Source: Agapanthus africanus
Taxonomy: Eukaryota > Streptophyta > Magnoliopsida > Asparagales > Amaryllidaceae
Assembly: GCA_030015575.1 (NCBI GenBank)
Contig: CM057338.1
Coordinates: forward strand, 775,571,864-775,635,863
Direction of reading: 5' to 3'
Length of the DNA stretch: 64,000 nucleotides
Positions 37,306 through 50,600 of this stretch are shown in pieces. The notes beneath the pieces are model-generated. The model saw nothing but the letters and a program-made list of their open reading frames with translations, was not told the DNA's origin and searched no databases. Each line of letters begins with the position of its first letter. Within the stretch, counting starts at the first letter, position 1. The position numbers were made by a program, and so were the translations under genes.

Positions 37306-39259
37306 TGTAAGTCCATGTCACGCACCCCACGAACTTGCGGGGAGGCGGAATATATGAAAAACGATTATCAAAGTTTCGTAACATGGACTTGAGCGCATGA
37401 ATCGTGTCTAAACCGTTACTAGCAAACTACGAAAGGTTTAACTACTCTGTTTCGAAGTTATACCTCGCGTTACTTGTCCTTCGGGTCTTCATCACTGTCC
37501 TCCACTCCTTGTAGGCTCTTTAGAACGTCGGCACCTCAACGGCCTCCCCGAGTCAAAGACGATCCACCCGAGAGCTCCTACTCCAAGCTTAACCTCTAAC
37601 TTGAGGTAACTAGGTTACTCAAAGTGCTAATCTAAGCAACCTAGGTGATATAGAGTTGGATTATGGATGTATTAGTCTAGCTAACTCTTGATCTCAACAC
37701 ATGAGAGGTTAGGGTTAGGGTTTGAAGAGAGAGAGAGAGCTTGAGGAGAGAGAATGTGAGAATGAGAATTCTTTTGGATGAATGAATCATATGTGTATAT
37801 ATGAAACATATCATATATATTAAATGAATAACAAATAATGATATATCATCATGTTTCATCAATACACTTAGTGATTCATCACATGAGTCATATAAATCAT
37901 AAATGATTCATTAACTCCATGTATGAATCACACCATGACTCATTTATCCAATTAATGCAAGTGCCACCTTAACCCCCAAGTCACCATGCTTCTAGAAGCT
38001 TCCCGAAGAATTACGAGAACGCCCCTCCTATCCGTGAAAACACGGAAAAACTTTAGACTGTATAAATCCAATAATCCGATACTAGAATCTGGCTTAAACC
38101 AAAGCCGACTAGTAAAATCTGTCTGAACATCGTACGTGCGTAAAAACACGTATGCGTCCGAACCCTGTCGTAAAACCATACGACCTCTATATCGTTTCGC
38201 CCGAAGCAGGGAAACTCTCTGTGTGGGACTCTAAAGACTCGACACTAAGCTGGCAGTGGGTTTAACCACAGACTGCAAGCGGCACTAGCTGTACGTAACG
38301 GTCCCCAGGTAGATGTCGATAAGAAGGCCGATGAGGAAAACCCATCCGAACTCTTACTGAGCCTGCTGTGATAATCTCCGTACAGTCCGATCTGTTCGTC
38401 TAAGACTATCGCATATCGGGCCTAGGGGGGCGGCAAGCGTCAGTCCCCTAATAGCGGTATAAGTCGTGTCGGAGCGTAGCCCATTACACCTTGAGAAACC
38501 ACAGGAACCTACCAGTAAATCCCGCTTGCCCTGGCCAGGGACTTTGCGTAATGGCTCTCTGACACAGCGCGATATCAACCCCAATACCGGGAGAGACGAA
38601 TCCTATCTAACCGCCACTGCCTCCAAGTGCTCGGGACTGCACCGAACTCCTACCTGTTTGCACGACTCCTTTGAGCCGTGGTAGGGTAGCAATCTAAGAA
38701 CAGTGGGATACACTCAAGGCGAAGTAGCAATGTCAAGTCTGCGGACTATGCTGTACTCATGTCACTTGGGAACTGCTAACTGACGACGGGTATAATACCA
38801 ACCAACAGTTCCCTGTGAGTCCTGTCCGGTGTACCCGTAACCTAACGAACACCTGTATACTATCTCCAGTATGACGTACTGATGGCTGTGGGACAGACTA
38901 TCTCCCCAACTGGGATGAGAAGCGTACACACTAGTCTACTCCGGAGTATCGATGCCCTGTCTCGATAATCCTACGACTAGGGACCTGTATAGGATGTTGC
39001 TTATAGACTACCCAGCCCTCACTAGTGTGACTGCCATCACAACGCTGGTAATCAGGCAAAGATCCTAAGGGCTCTACTAATATGTATAAGCGATACGTTA
39101 CAAGAAACATATGCACATATTAAAGTAGACACAAACCAAGTAGCATACTACCATTTTTAGCAAGACTGTCAATACAACTGTGAATATCCCAAGCTTCCAT
39201 TAAGTAATATACAAACTAGTATGATACAGTAATGGCCTTCTAGGGCATAAACACTAACA
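37306..39259 (-). mobile_element. B1 3' LTR
   Basis: 1954 bp, very close to 43859-45813. Differences are scattered single bases, such as AAACGATTA versus AAACAATTA near 37370. It holds a GAGAGA tract near 37727 and AT-rich DNA at 37780-37920. Confidence 0.92.
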
Positions 39260-39273
39260 ATCTCCCACTTGCA
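39260..39273 (-). other. B1 polypurine tract
   Basis: On the minus strand TGCAAGTGGGAGAT lies between the pol stop (39274-39276) and the LTR. It shares AAGTGGGAGAT with family A. Confidence 0.85.
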
Positions 39274-40707
39274 CTAGGGCCATGTACTGGCATATCGCAG
39301 ACCTATCATCTCGAATAGCCTCTCGAACTGCATCTGAGGAATGGCCTTTGTGAATGGATCAGCAGTGTTATTCTCTGTATCTACTTTCTTTACCTCGATC
39401 TCCCGGCGATCTACGATCTCCCTGATCAGGTGATATCACCTTAAGATGTGTCTGGAGTTCTGATGGGACCTGGGTTCCTTCGCTAAAGCTATAGCGCCGT
39501 TGTTGTCGCAATACAGAGGTATTGGACCAACACTGGTAGGAACCACCTGAAGTTCTATGAGGAACTTCTTCATCCAGACAGTTTCTTTTACGGCATCGCA
39601 AGCAGTTATGTACTCCGCTTCCATCGTTGAGTCAGCAACGGTCTCCTGCTTGGAACTCTTCCAACAGACCGCCCCTCCATTGAGGGTAAAGACATAACCC
39701 GACATGGACTTGGAGTCATCCTTGTCACTCTGGAAGCTGGAGTCGGCAAAGGCCTCGATCTGGAGGTCTTTCCCGCCGTACACCAAGAACATCTCCTTAG
39801 TCCTCCTCAGGTACTTAAGAATGTTCTTTACTGCTATCCAGTACTTCTTCCCTGGGTTTGCCTGATACCGGCTTACAACGCTTAATGCGTATGCTACATC
39901 TGGTCTGGTACATAACATCGCATATATTATAGACCCTACCGCAGAAGCGTAGGGTATAATCGATTTGCGATCCCTTTCCAAATTAGTCTTGGGAGACATC
40001 TCTTTGGAGAGGGTGATTCCGTGACAAGCCGGTAGGTTACTACGCTTAGAATCTTCTATACTGAATCTTTTCAATATGGTGTCTATGTACCTGGACTGCG
40101 AAAGTCCCAACATCCTTTTTGATCTATCACGATAGATCTGGATCCTCAGAATGTAGGTGGCATCACCCAGGTCCTTCATGGGGAACTTCTGTGACAAGAA
40201 TCTTTTGACTGACTGTAGCATAGGAATATCATTTCCTATTAGGAGAATGTCATCCATGTAAAAGACGAGGAATACAACAACTCTCCCTACAATCTTACTG
40301 TATATGCATGGTTCATCTGGATTTTTGATAAAGTCGAATTCTTTGACAGTATCATCAAAACAGATGTTCCAACTCCGCGATGCCTGCTTTAGTCCATAAA
40401 TGGACTTCAGCAGCCTGCACACTTTACGGCTGCTCCCACTCTGAATGAATCCCTCTGGCTGATCCATATAGACGCACTCTTCCAAATTACCATTTAGAAA
40501 GGCCATCTTTATGTCCATCTGCCAGATCTCATAATCGTGGAAGGCAGCAATAGCAAGAAGGACCCGAATGGATTTGAGCATAGCCACTGGAGAAAAGGTT
40601 TCGTCATAGTCCAAACCAGGTCTTTGACGGAAACCCTTTGCAACAAGTCTAGCCTTATAGGTTTCAACCTGTCCATCTACACCAATCTTCTTTCTGAAGA
40701 TCCACTT
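39274..40707 (-). pseudogene. pol: B1 reverse transcriptase and RNase H part of pol
   Basis: The reading frame continues from the integrase part after a TGA at 40708-40710 that falls inside the conserved GSKWIFKKK region at the start of RT. From Met 40614 it is open for 392 codons. Features are DYDETFSPVA, the SIYGLKQASRSWN block, catalytic YMDDILL (residues 119-125; the copia norm is YVDD), the RNase H start [23 protein letters not shown] and CDNNGAIALAKEP. A second in-frame TGA at 39436 interrupts just before [15 protein letters not shown]; the natural end is TAG at 39274. RT makes cDNA from the element RNA and RNase H removes the RNA strand in the virus-like particle. Confidence 0.9.
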
Positions 40708-41982
40708 TCATCCTACGGGTTTTACCCCATCTGGAGCAATGTCCAAAGTCCATACTTTGTTCGTGTACATGGACTCCATTTCGGTCCGCATTGCATCCAG
40801 CCATTTTACCGAGTCGCCTCTCTGAATGGCTTGCTGGAAGCTAGTAGGGTTGTCATTATCAATGACGCAATCTTCTCGATCCCCGTCTATGAGAAAACCG
40901 TAGTATCTCTCGGGCGGATGAGACTGCCTACTACATCTACGGATAGGCGCTAGTATGTCCCTTTCTTCTGAAACTTCTGGTTCTACCATACTTTCAGTAA
41001 CAGCTTGTGGTTCTGGAATTTCTTCCAGTTCTACTGCGCTCCCACTCTTCTGATTTTCTAAAAATTCAGTTTCCAAGAAGCGGGCATGACGAGAAACAAA
41101 AACCTTTTGTTCCTCTGCGTAATAGAAACAATATCCCATGGAGTTCTTTGGATATCCCACAAACTTACACTCTACTGAGCGTGCCTCGAGCTTGTCCGGA
41201 TGCTGCTTTTTTACAAAAGTTGGACATCCCCATGTCTTCAGGTACTGAAGATAGGGTTTCTTCCCACTCCACATCTGATATGGTGTGGTAGGCACAGTTT
41301 TGGTTGGAACCTTGTTCAAAAGATATGCAGCTGATTCTAGCGCATAACCCCAGAAAGATCGCGGTAACTCAACCTTACTCATCATGGAATGAACCATATC
41401 TAATAGGGTTCGATTCCTCCTTTCCGATACACCGTTGTGTTGTGGTGTGTATGGAGGAGTAAGATGAGAGAGAATTCCATTCTCTTTTAAGAAACCCAGG
41501 AACTCGGCACTTAAGTATTCACCACCTCGATCAGATCTCAGTGTCTTGATACTTTTTCCTGTTTGGTTTTCCACTTCATTCTTGTATTCCTGGAATTTCT
41601 CAAAGGCCTCGAATTTATGCTTCATCAAGAAGATATGTCCATACCTAGAGAAATCATCCGTAAAAGTAATGAAGTAGGAATAACCACCTCGCGCATGTGT
41701 AGACATTGGACCGCACACGTTACTGTGTACGAGTCCTAAGAGCTCGCTCGCTCTTACTCCGTGTCCAGTAAACGGAGTCTTTGTCATCTTTCCCATGAGA
41801 CAAGATTCACAAGTGGCATAAGATTGATATTCGAACGGATTCAAATATCCTTCTCTATGTAACTTCGTTAATCGTGTTTCATTGATGTGACCTAGTCTAC
41901 AATGCCATAAGAAAGCCTGATTTATTTCTGGAGACTTTCTTTTAAGTGTGTTCTGGACATTGAAAACCTGAGCTTGACTCAA
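40708..41982 (-). pseudogene. pol: B1 integrase part of pol
   Basis: A 424-codon stretch carrying the integrase. The zinc-binding HHCC region has H27, H32, C58 and C61. The core has D151 (RSDRGGEY) and E187 (GVSERRNRTL) with 35 residues between them. The first catalytic position is N88 (HSNVCGPM), where A1 and A4 keep aspartate (HNDICGPM, HSDVYGPM); this should abolish strand transfer. After the core come the FVGYPKNSMGY segment and the linker ending in the RRCSRQSHPPERYYGF region before RT. The frame differs from gag-protease by a one-base loss near 42056. Confidence 0.9.
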
Positions 41983-42053
41983 TACGTATATACCGTCATC
42001 TAATGTACCGGACCCAATCAGAACTTGATTTAGGTGGATGTGAACTACATCGC

Positions 42054-42968
42054 TTACAAATGTAAATCATATCCCTCTCTCGAAAGTGAGGACACTGATA
42101 TGATATTACAAGTCAAACTAGGTACATACAAATAGTTACGTAGAATCAATATCTGCCCACTTGTCAAACCTAGGCGATATTCTCCTACGGATTCAGCGTC
42201 CACGCTCATTCCGTTTGCAACTCTGAGAGACAAATCACCTACCCTTATAACTCTACGGTTTCTCAAAGCATGTAATGAATTATAGATATGAGATCCTGCT
42301 CCGGTATCTAGTACCCAGGAAGTAGAGTTAATTGACAAACAGTTCTCAATTACAAACACACTTGAGGCCGAAGCCACAACATGCTTCGTATCCTGGCTAC
42401 TGGCTTCCAAAGCCCTGCAATCCTTCTGCCAATATCCGTTCCCATAACAATAGGAACATCCTTTGTTACCTACACCAAGTCCCGAAACTTTTGTTCTTCC
42501 CTTTCCTTCTACTTTACTGACACCGTATATCGGCTTTGTAGAGGTCTTCTTCTTTTCACCCTTTGCTTTCGCCCTGGATGTAGAAGAAGAAGGTCCCCCA
42601 TTAAGCAGAGCTTGTGTCTCCCTGGTTTCTTTCAGGGTGTAAGTAGAGGGTAGGGACTGTGGAAATAGGTCAGCATATGACCTGTTTCCCAACGTGGTCT
42701 CCAGGTCCTTGAGCTCATCATTATAGCTAGTCATCGTAAAGACGTTGTCCCCTACAGATGACCCGACAGCCAACCTCGCTTGAATTAATTCGTTCGAGGC
42801 CTCATATCTTGTGATATGAGATTGCTCTCCATATAAATCTTTGTTATGGAGAAAGATGGGAATTGAGTCCATCTTCTCGTGCTGCCTCTGGTATACACTA
42901 TCAACTGAAGCCAACACGAGGCACTTGGCTTTCGCTTTATCCTTTTCCATTGTTTGACGGATATCCAT
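42054..42968 (-). pseudogene. gag: B1 gag and protease
   Basis: 304 codons from Met 42968. The first 100 residues (DKAKAKCLVLASVDS, LYGEQS, VGDNVFTM) resemble the copia capsid family (UBN2-type), though the usual N-terminal 60 or so residues are absent. A basic stretch follows, then a degenerate zinc knuckle CSYCYGNGYWQKDC in which the metal-binding histidine is tyrosine. The protease site is WVLDTGAGSH, with LTCNIISVSSLSREGY downstream. The frame ends at TAA (42054) because of a one-base loss. TTTTTTGTTGCAG just upstream of the start looks like a 3' splice site, so part of gag could lie in an upstream exon; I could not find one. Confidence 0.85.
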
Positions 42969-43844
42969 ATCCGCGACGTTGTCCCCTGCAACAAAAAACG
43001 GATTACACAGTTGTGATGAATAGCCATTACCCCACCCTAGACCCCTACGGGTACGGCAAACTACCCGCCAAGTACCCGAAGTGAAGCGGTCTCCCTCAAC
43101 AACGTGAGTAGGTCATTAAACACTTCGACGTACCCGGTAGTTTGTATACCCCACCTTGGGTCTATCCTAGGAGCAAAAACAGTAAAATGAAATAATACAA
43201 CGGTGGCTACAACCGCAACCTGGATGTGCCCCGCAAAATAATATTACAACATATTACAATTATATCGAATGAATGAATATAATAACCCATCTCAAACCCT
43301 GGCTAATCATCACAACAGTTCAATACAGTTCATATGCAGAAACAGTAAACATTACAGAAATGTGTAACCCCCTGCCAACCGACATACTAGCAGTTAGGGG
43401 AGGTTTACGAACACATTAAACATTACAGATAAAAACCCGATTAGCAATTAACTTAGAATATCGATCGACAACCTTTTTCCATGTCTACCCCAAATGCAAG
43501 CCAGCACTGAAGTAACCTAGGCAGAAACAGAATATACAGAAAAACAAAACACCAAAATATATGAATTACTGCGCAAATCCGAGTCAACTCGGAGTTGACT
43601 CGGCGGCGGATCCGCGGCCAAAAGCACTATTGTGCCGCGGATCCGCGGCCATCTAACCGAGTTGAGAGCTCGTATTTTCCCAGATTTCTTATATTTCCCT
43701 GCTGTGAATTTTAAGGTATATCAAATATTTTTTTCGACAAGTTTAAAATTGACAGAAACTGTTACGGTGTTCGGGGTGTTGTTTTCGTGTTTTCCGTCGA
43801 TCGAAGTTCTAATTAGTTGCTAACAAGCTAGTAATGGTTTAGTT
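42969..43844 (-). other. B1 leader
   Basis: About 0.9 kb without a convincing ORF. Next to the primer site is an inverted pair of CCGCGGATCC words (13-bp stem, 43606-43618 with 43634-43646) and a second perfect stem GAGTCAAC/GTTGACTC (43581-43588 with 43594-43601). Nearer gag is the module aggatagacccaagg (about 43155-43170) with ggggtctaggg, also found in all family A leaders, so the two families share leader ancestry. Confidence 0.7.
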
Positions 43845-43857
43845 GGCTCTGATACCA
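43845..43857 (-). other. B1 primer-binding site (tRNA-Met initiator)
   Basis: GGCTCTGATACCA on the plus strand is TGGTATCAGAGCC on the coding strand, one base from the LTR. Confidence 0.92.
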
Positions 43858-43858
43858 T

Positions 43859-45813
43859 TATAAGTCCATGTCACGCACCCCACGAACTTGCGGGGAGGCG
43901 GAATATATGAAAAACAATTATCAAAGTTTCGTAACACGGACTTGAGCGCATGAATCGTGTCTAAACCGTTACTAGCAAACTACGAAATGTTTAACTACTC
44001 TGTTTCGAAGTTATACCTTACGTTACTTGTCCTTCGGGTCTTCATCACTGTCCTCCACTCCTTGTAGGCTCTTTGGAATGTCGGCACCTCAACGGCCTCC
44101 CCGAGTCAAAGACGATCCACCCAAGAGCTCCTACTCCAAGCTTAACCTCTAACTTGAGGTAACTAGGTTACTCAAAGTGCTAATCTAAGCAACCTAGGTG
44201 ATATAGAATTGGATTATGGATGTATTAGTCTAGCTAACCCTTGATCTCAATATATGAGAGGTTAGGGTTAGGGCTTGAAGAGAGAGAGAGAGAGCTTGAG
44301 GAGAGAGAAGGTGAGAATGCGAATTCTTTTGGATGAATGAATCATATGTGTATATATGAAACATATCATATATATTAAATGAATAACAAATAATGATATA
44401 TCATCATGTTTCATCAATACACTTAGTGATTCATCACATGAGTCATATAAATCATAAATGATTCATTAACTCCATGTATGAATCACACCATGACTCATTT
44501 ATCCAATTAATGCAAATGCCACCTTAACCCCCAAGTCACCATGCTTCTAGAAGCTTCCCGAAGAATTACGAGAACGCCCCTCCTATCCGTGAAAACACGG
44601 AAAAACTTTAGACTGTATAAATCCAATAATCTGATACTAGAATCTGGTTTAAACCAAAGCCGACTAGTAAAATCTGTCCGAACATCGTACGTGCGTAAAA
44701 ACACGTATGCGTCCGAACCCTGTCGTAAAACCATACGACCTCTATATCGTTTCGCCCGAAGCAGGGAAACTCTCTGTGTGGGACTCTAAAGACTCGACAC
44801 TACGCTGGCAGTGGGTTTAATCACAGACAGCAAGCGGCACTAGCTGTACGTAACGGTCCCCAGGTAGATGTCGATAAGAAGGCCGATGAGAAAAACCCAT
44901 CCGAACTCCTACTGAGCCTGCTGTGGCAATCTCCGTACAGTCTGGTCTGTTTGTCTAAGACTATCGCATATCGGGCCTAAGGGGCGGCAAGCGTCAGTCC
45001 CCTAATAGCGGTATAAGTCGTGTCAGAGCGTAGCCCATTACACCTTGAGAAATTACTGGAACCTACCAGTAAATCCCACTTGCCCTGGCCAGGGACTTTG
45101 CGTAATGGCTCTCTGACACAGCGCGATATCAACCCCCAATACCGGGAGAGACGAATCCTGTCTAACCGCCACTGCCTCCAAGTGCTCGGGACTCCACCCA
45201 ACTGCTACCTGTTTGCACGACTCCTTGGAGCCGTGGTAGAGTAGCAATCTAAGAACACTGGGACACACTCGAGGCGAAGTAGCAGTGTCAAGTCTTCGGA
45301 CTATGCTATACTCATGTCACCTGGGAACTGCTAACTGACGACGGGTATAATACCAACCAACAGTTCCCCGTGAGTCCTGTCCGGTGTACCCGTAACCTAA
45401 CGAGCACCTGTATACTATCTCCAGTACGACGTACTGATGGCTGTGGGACAGACCATCTCCCCAACTGGGATGAGAAGCGTACACACTAGTCTACTCCGGA
45501 GTATCGATGCCCTGTCTCGATAATCCTATGACTAGGGACCTGTATAGGATGTTGCTTATAGACTACCCAGCCCCCACTAATGTGACTGCCATCACAACGC
45601 TGGTAATCAAGCAAAGATCCTAAGGGCTCTACTAATATGTATAAGCGATACGTTACAAGAAACATTGCACATATTAAAGTAGACACAAACCAAGTAGCAT
45701 ACTACCATTTTTAGCAAGACTGTCAATACAACTGTGAATATCCCAAGCTTCCATTAAGTAATATACAAACTAGTATGATACAGTAATGGCCTTCTAGGGC
45801 ATAAACACTAACA
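43859..45813 (-). mobile_element. B1 5' LTR
   Basis: 1955 bp. Its inner terminus reads TATAAGTCC where the other LTR has TGTAAGTCC, so one terminal base has mutated. It is otherwise highly similar to 37306-39259. Confidence 0.92.
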
Positions 45814-47618
45814 ATTATAATGGATGCTTAGATATATATAGAGAGGACTTTCTTGCTCGTCATGATAGTATGCTATTTGCTTTCACTTTATCTTAACATG
45901 TTGACTTATATTACTTTACTGTCTTACTCTCACATGTTGATAAAGCCCTTAGGATATGTACTCGACTACTGGGACTATGATGAGATCATACTAGTGGGGC
46001 CGGGGTAGTCAACGAGTACATCCTATAACTGTTCCTAGTCGAGGGTGTATCGAGACAGGGTATCGATACACCAGAGTAGACTAGCGTATATGCATCTTGA
46101 CCCATATGATGGGCGATGGATGATCCCATATCCATCGGTGTTTGACATCAAGGATGGTGTACGGGTGCTCAGTGGAGACTGGGTACACTGGACGGACTCG
46201 CCGAGAACTCCCAGATAGTATTATACCTCACGTCAGATGGCAGTTCTCCGGTGACACTGGTACAGGTTAGTCTGTAGACCCGAGATCGTCACAGTGTCTT
46301 GTGTGAATCCCACTGTGCTTTGATTTCCACCTTACCACGTCCAAGAGGGCGTGCAAAACGGTGGCTTTTAGGTACTGTCCCGAATCACATGGAGGCAATG
46401 AGCGATAGGAGGGGATTCGTCTCTCCCGGTATAGGGAGTTGATGTTGTGCTGTGTTCGATTGGCTATAACTGGAAGTCCCTGGCCAGGGCTGATATAGAG
46501 ATTTACTAGTAAGTGTTACCAGTAGTTTCTCGACCTGTTATGGGCCTCACATCGACACGGCTTATCGGTTACTGGGGTCTGACTTATACCACCCCTAGAC
46601 TAGATATGCAACATATCAGACGAAGAGACCGGACTGTACGGGAGTGTTACTGATTGGATTCACAGGAGAATGTAAAGGCTTGCATGTTGATCTTCTGATC
46701 GCTCAATACCTGGGTGGTTGTTACCTTTAGCTGACCGCTTGCAGCTTGTGGGTGTTTGATATGATCATCACTTGCTACCGGTGTATTGACGATTCTTTTG
46801 AGTCCTACACAGAGGTTTCTTGACTCAGGCAAAACGGAGTAGGAGCACATATGTGATATGTGCGGGACTGAGAATAATACGATATGAGATACCGTATTCT
46901 ATTCTCGCGATATTTGATATAGCCGGATCATCGGATCAAGTGTTGATTCGATGAATCGGTACACGATATATTAGTCGGTTATATACGATATAGCCGGATT
47001 GTCGGATCAAGTGTTGATTCGATAATTTAATGTATAATTATATATGTGATATATTACATTACATTATCTAATATTGGCTCGCTTTATTGATTTATTTTCT
47101 CACCGGATAATACATTGATATATATGCGATATATGTTAATTGTATTATTTTCTTTTGTTACAAAAATGTATTATATATGTGATATATAATATTTTAACAA
47201 GTTATGTTTACAAATGCAACATGATTAGTTGAGATTAAACATGGTTAGGGTTTGATTTGGGTTAACCTCTTCTTGAAGCTTCTAGAAGATTTTGTTTTGT
47301 TTCTTGCAAAGATATTATGTGTTGATATTTTGAAGATATTATTTAACCCAACCCAACCCCTTAACCCTAGTAAATTCTCTACATGAGTTAATGATTCATA
47401 TGATTAACTCAAGGTTCATTTGTGAGTATAGTAATTTTTCATTGTTCATCACAAAAGACTTCACCTTCTTCTTCCTCCTTGATAGCTTTCTAGCTTATGA
47501 TTTTGTGATGAATGAGTGTGAGAATTTGATAATAAAAGAGAGCATAAATCATACTTCATCATCGTCATCTAATCTAGCCAATTAGATTAGGGTGTTCACT
47601 TCATTAATACTTGATTAG
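45814..47618 (+). mobile_element. A4 3' LTR, remainder, 3' end missing
   Basis: It resumes with the duplicated ATTAT and follows 29180-30984 of the A4 5' LTR until TACTTGATTAG at 47618. There the LTR is cut by TGTAACG. The last 300 or so bases of this LTR are not found in the window. Confidence 0.88.
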
Positions 47619-50600
47619 TGTAACGTTTTGAAAATCGTTTCGGTGAAATTTCGGAAAATCGGCAAAATAAGGGGGTTTTCTGTAAAAAGTCACAATACAA
47701 ATATCTTTATTATAAAATTAATATATACATATTCTAGCTATGTAATTGCTAGTATTTGGTGTTTATTGAGCCACTGGTGAAATTTCAAATTTTCTGAAAT
47801 TTTTTCCGAAATTAATTATTTTAATATTATTTTAAGCCGTCACTAATATATTTAATTAGGGAAAATTACAAATTGGAATGAGTTGAAACAAATTTTGTGT
47901 ATCATAACACATTAAACAAAATTTTAACATGTGGTTTTTGAATTGCAATGAAGTTGTTAAACGGTGTTAGAAAATATCGAAGAAAAAAGCTTAAATAGTG
48001 AATTTAGTGTAAATGGATGTTTGGGGTATAGTATTTATCATTTTCCATCACCCCACTTCCATACCCACACTCACACCCCCCCATTTATCCTTTCCCTTGG
48101 CTGAATTCAGCAGTCCCCCTCAATTTTCCCCACTTATTTTGCAAAGAAAAGAAAAACGAAGGAAATGGTAGAAAATTGTTAAATGAGAGTGGACTTTGAC
48201 TTTTTCCCCACTTTCTCCACCTCACTCTCTCTCCTCCCTCATCCCTCCCCACATTTATGGCCGAAATTTCTGTCCCCTAAACAGAAGCCCCTTTCCTCTT
48301 CCCCTCTCTCTTTTTTCCATCAAAAAAATTGTCAAAAATCAAAGTAAAACCTCACCGAAATCAAAATCCAACTCCTCTCATTTGCCTATCTAACATGGAT
48401 CTTGGTGCAAGGATTTTAAATTTGAGGTCTAGATTTTAAGTTTGATCCATGGTTCATGAGGTATAAATCTTGGCCTTTTGTTTAAATTGTTGCTAAATAT
48501 TTTAGTCTAGCTTAATTATAAGTTTAATTATGGTTTAATTGAAAGATGTGGGTTTTCAAGAGAAGGATTAGACTAGGGTTTTGTTGTGGATTTGTGTTGT
48601 GATATATTGTGCATGGTTTAGTGATGTGGATTAACATCTTAAGTTTTGTAGAAAGCTAATCTAGTTGTTAATTACAAACCATTACTTATAAAATGTCCTA
48701 ATTAAGTTATTTTGCTAACTAGGGTTTTTGGAAAATTGTTAAATGCTTTAGATTAAAATATAATTATGGTTTCATGTCATCATTAATATTATAATGAGTG
48801 GTTTAGTGCCTTTGGGCCATGCAAAATCAAGCGTAGTTATTGTTTTGTGCATTTTTAGTTGAAATTGTTAAAATTAGATAAATTGCAAAACTAGAATTTT
48901 TATTCTTATAAGAATTGATGATATTAAATTCTTGAAATGGGTTGTATGACTTATTTGAGATGTTTAAGTCGCTAGATTTGTTTAAACGTCGAGTTTTGTA
49001 CTAAAACGGGTAATTTTTGCTTGTTAGATTTTCGGAAAAATGGCTTTTAAAGTGAATTTGGGGTTTTTGTGAATTTTTACCTATTTTATATTATAATTAG
49101 TGTTCGTGAATGCGAAAATGAGTGTGTTTGGGTTTTTCTCGATGGTTTGACGTTTGTACATCGACATCGAGGGTTGGTTTGGCTATTCTTGCATGCGTAG
49201 GCGATAGGTTTTGACCTATGCGTGATACGCGTGCCAATTTGACTTTCGTATGCCGTTTCGATTTTGAATTTGGTTTTAATGCGATACGGTGCGTTATGAT
49301 ATGTAGGTAACCCATGTGGACTTCGAGAAGACAAGCAAGCGCGTGGCGACGTCGGCACCGGCGAGCGAGGACCAGGTGAGTAGATTTATATCTACGGGGA
49401 GAAGTCGGGTGGATGGCGTATAGCACCCCCTCAGTTCGTGGTGATGTATACGAATACATATACACACGTATATATTGGTTATATTGTTGAGTTTATTGAT
49501 GATAAAGATAGATTTTAGGTGTGATTGGATGGTTTAGTATTGCGAGGCCCTAGAGTAGAGGTTGCACCACATTTACACACACACCTATATTTGCATACAT
49601 TCTTCTTTCATATGTGCTTATATGGGGTTATATTGTTATGTGTTCACATGGGTATAGGACTATGTGTTCACATACTGGATTTGAGGATAGTATTTGGGAT
49701 TTGAGATGTGTCGATAAGATTTGATTGAGACCGCGAGAACGGTGATATCGCAGGATTCGTACTTGAGGTACGTCATGATATTATAGCGGATCATGGGACG
49801 ACGATATATGTGAATAGTGTTATACATTGAATGGTTGACATGTGATCGTGATATGAGATAAGATATGTTAAGATATTCATAATAGGTCACATTAGGCGAT
49901 GTATACCTCTTTATGACGATATTTGATGATGATATCAGTTTGTATGAGGCTGTAGATCACCAGTCAGATCATGATTAGATTGATGATATTAGTATTGTAC
50001 TAGACGTAGATCAGTACCCCGGATTATGATCTTTGATAAAGAGGATACCAAATGATTAATTTGATGAATGTGATACTGACCTGTACTCAGATTTGGGGTG
50101 CCGTACGACGGATTTACGTACGAGCTATATATTGATGTTTGATCCGCACTCTTGACTTAGGAATGTTTGATTATAGATATGGTATCGGATGTGATATTAT
50201 TGAGGCAGGATCACCGACTAACATATACATGTAGGTATATGTATCGACTCAGAGGTTAGGCGGTTTCCTTACCTTCAGTAGCCAGTTAGCTTAGCTCTTT
50301 AGTTTAGTGTAGTTGTTAGACTAGATTTATATTAAATATAGATTTGTTATCTTGTATCTAGTATTTAGCTCCCGCTCATTATTGTTGTTCGCTCCGCATC
50401 GCCTGCTTACATTATGATTCATATTCTATTGTTGATATCATGCTGTTAGGACACCAGCACCATTACCGATGACGCGTATGTACCACGTACACTTACTTGC
50501 CAGCTCACACACATCTTCATCGGTAATCGCCATGTCACGAACACTTTAGAAAATACTATTTCATTTGATATAGGTTGTTAGCTAATAGTTTAGACATGAT

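Larger units (their letters stand above)
37306..45813 (-). mobile_element. B1: complete family B Ty1/copia element
   Basis: An 8508-bp element bounded by TGTAAGTCC on the left and CACTAACA on the right (plus strand), flanked by ATTAT at 37301-37305 and 45814-45818. It contains two LTRs of 1954 and 1955 bp, a primer site, gag, pol and a polypurine tract, all on the minus strand. It is inserted 54 bases into the A4 3' LTR, so it is younger than A4. Coding capacity is broken by a frameshift and two stops. Confidence 0.95.

Noticed and set aside
49086-49465. Overlapping minus-strand ORFs of 90 and 122 codons
   Set aside because: The composition is low complexity, no domain is seen, and they sit in the gene-free gypsy-like block.
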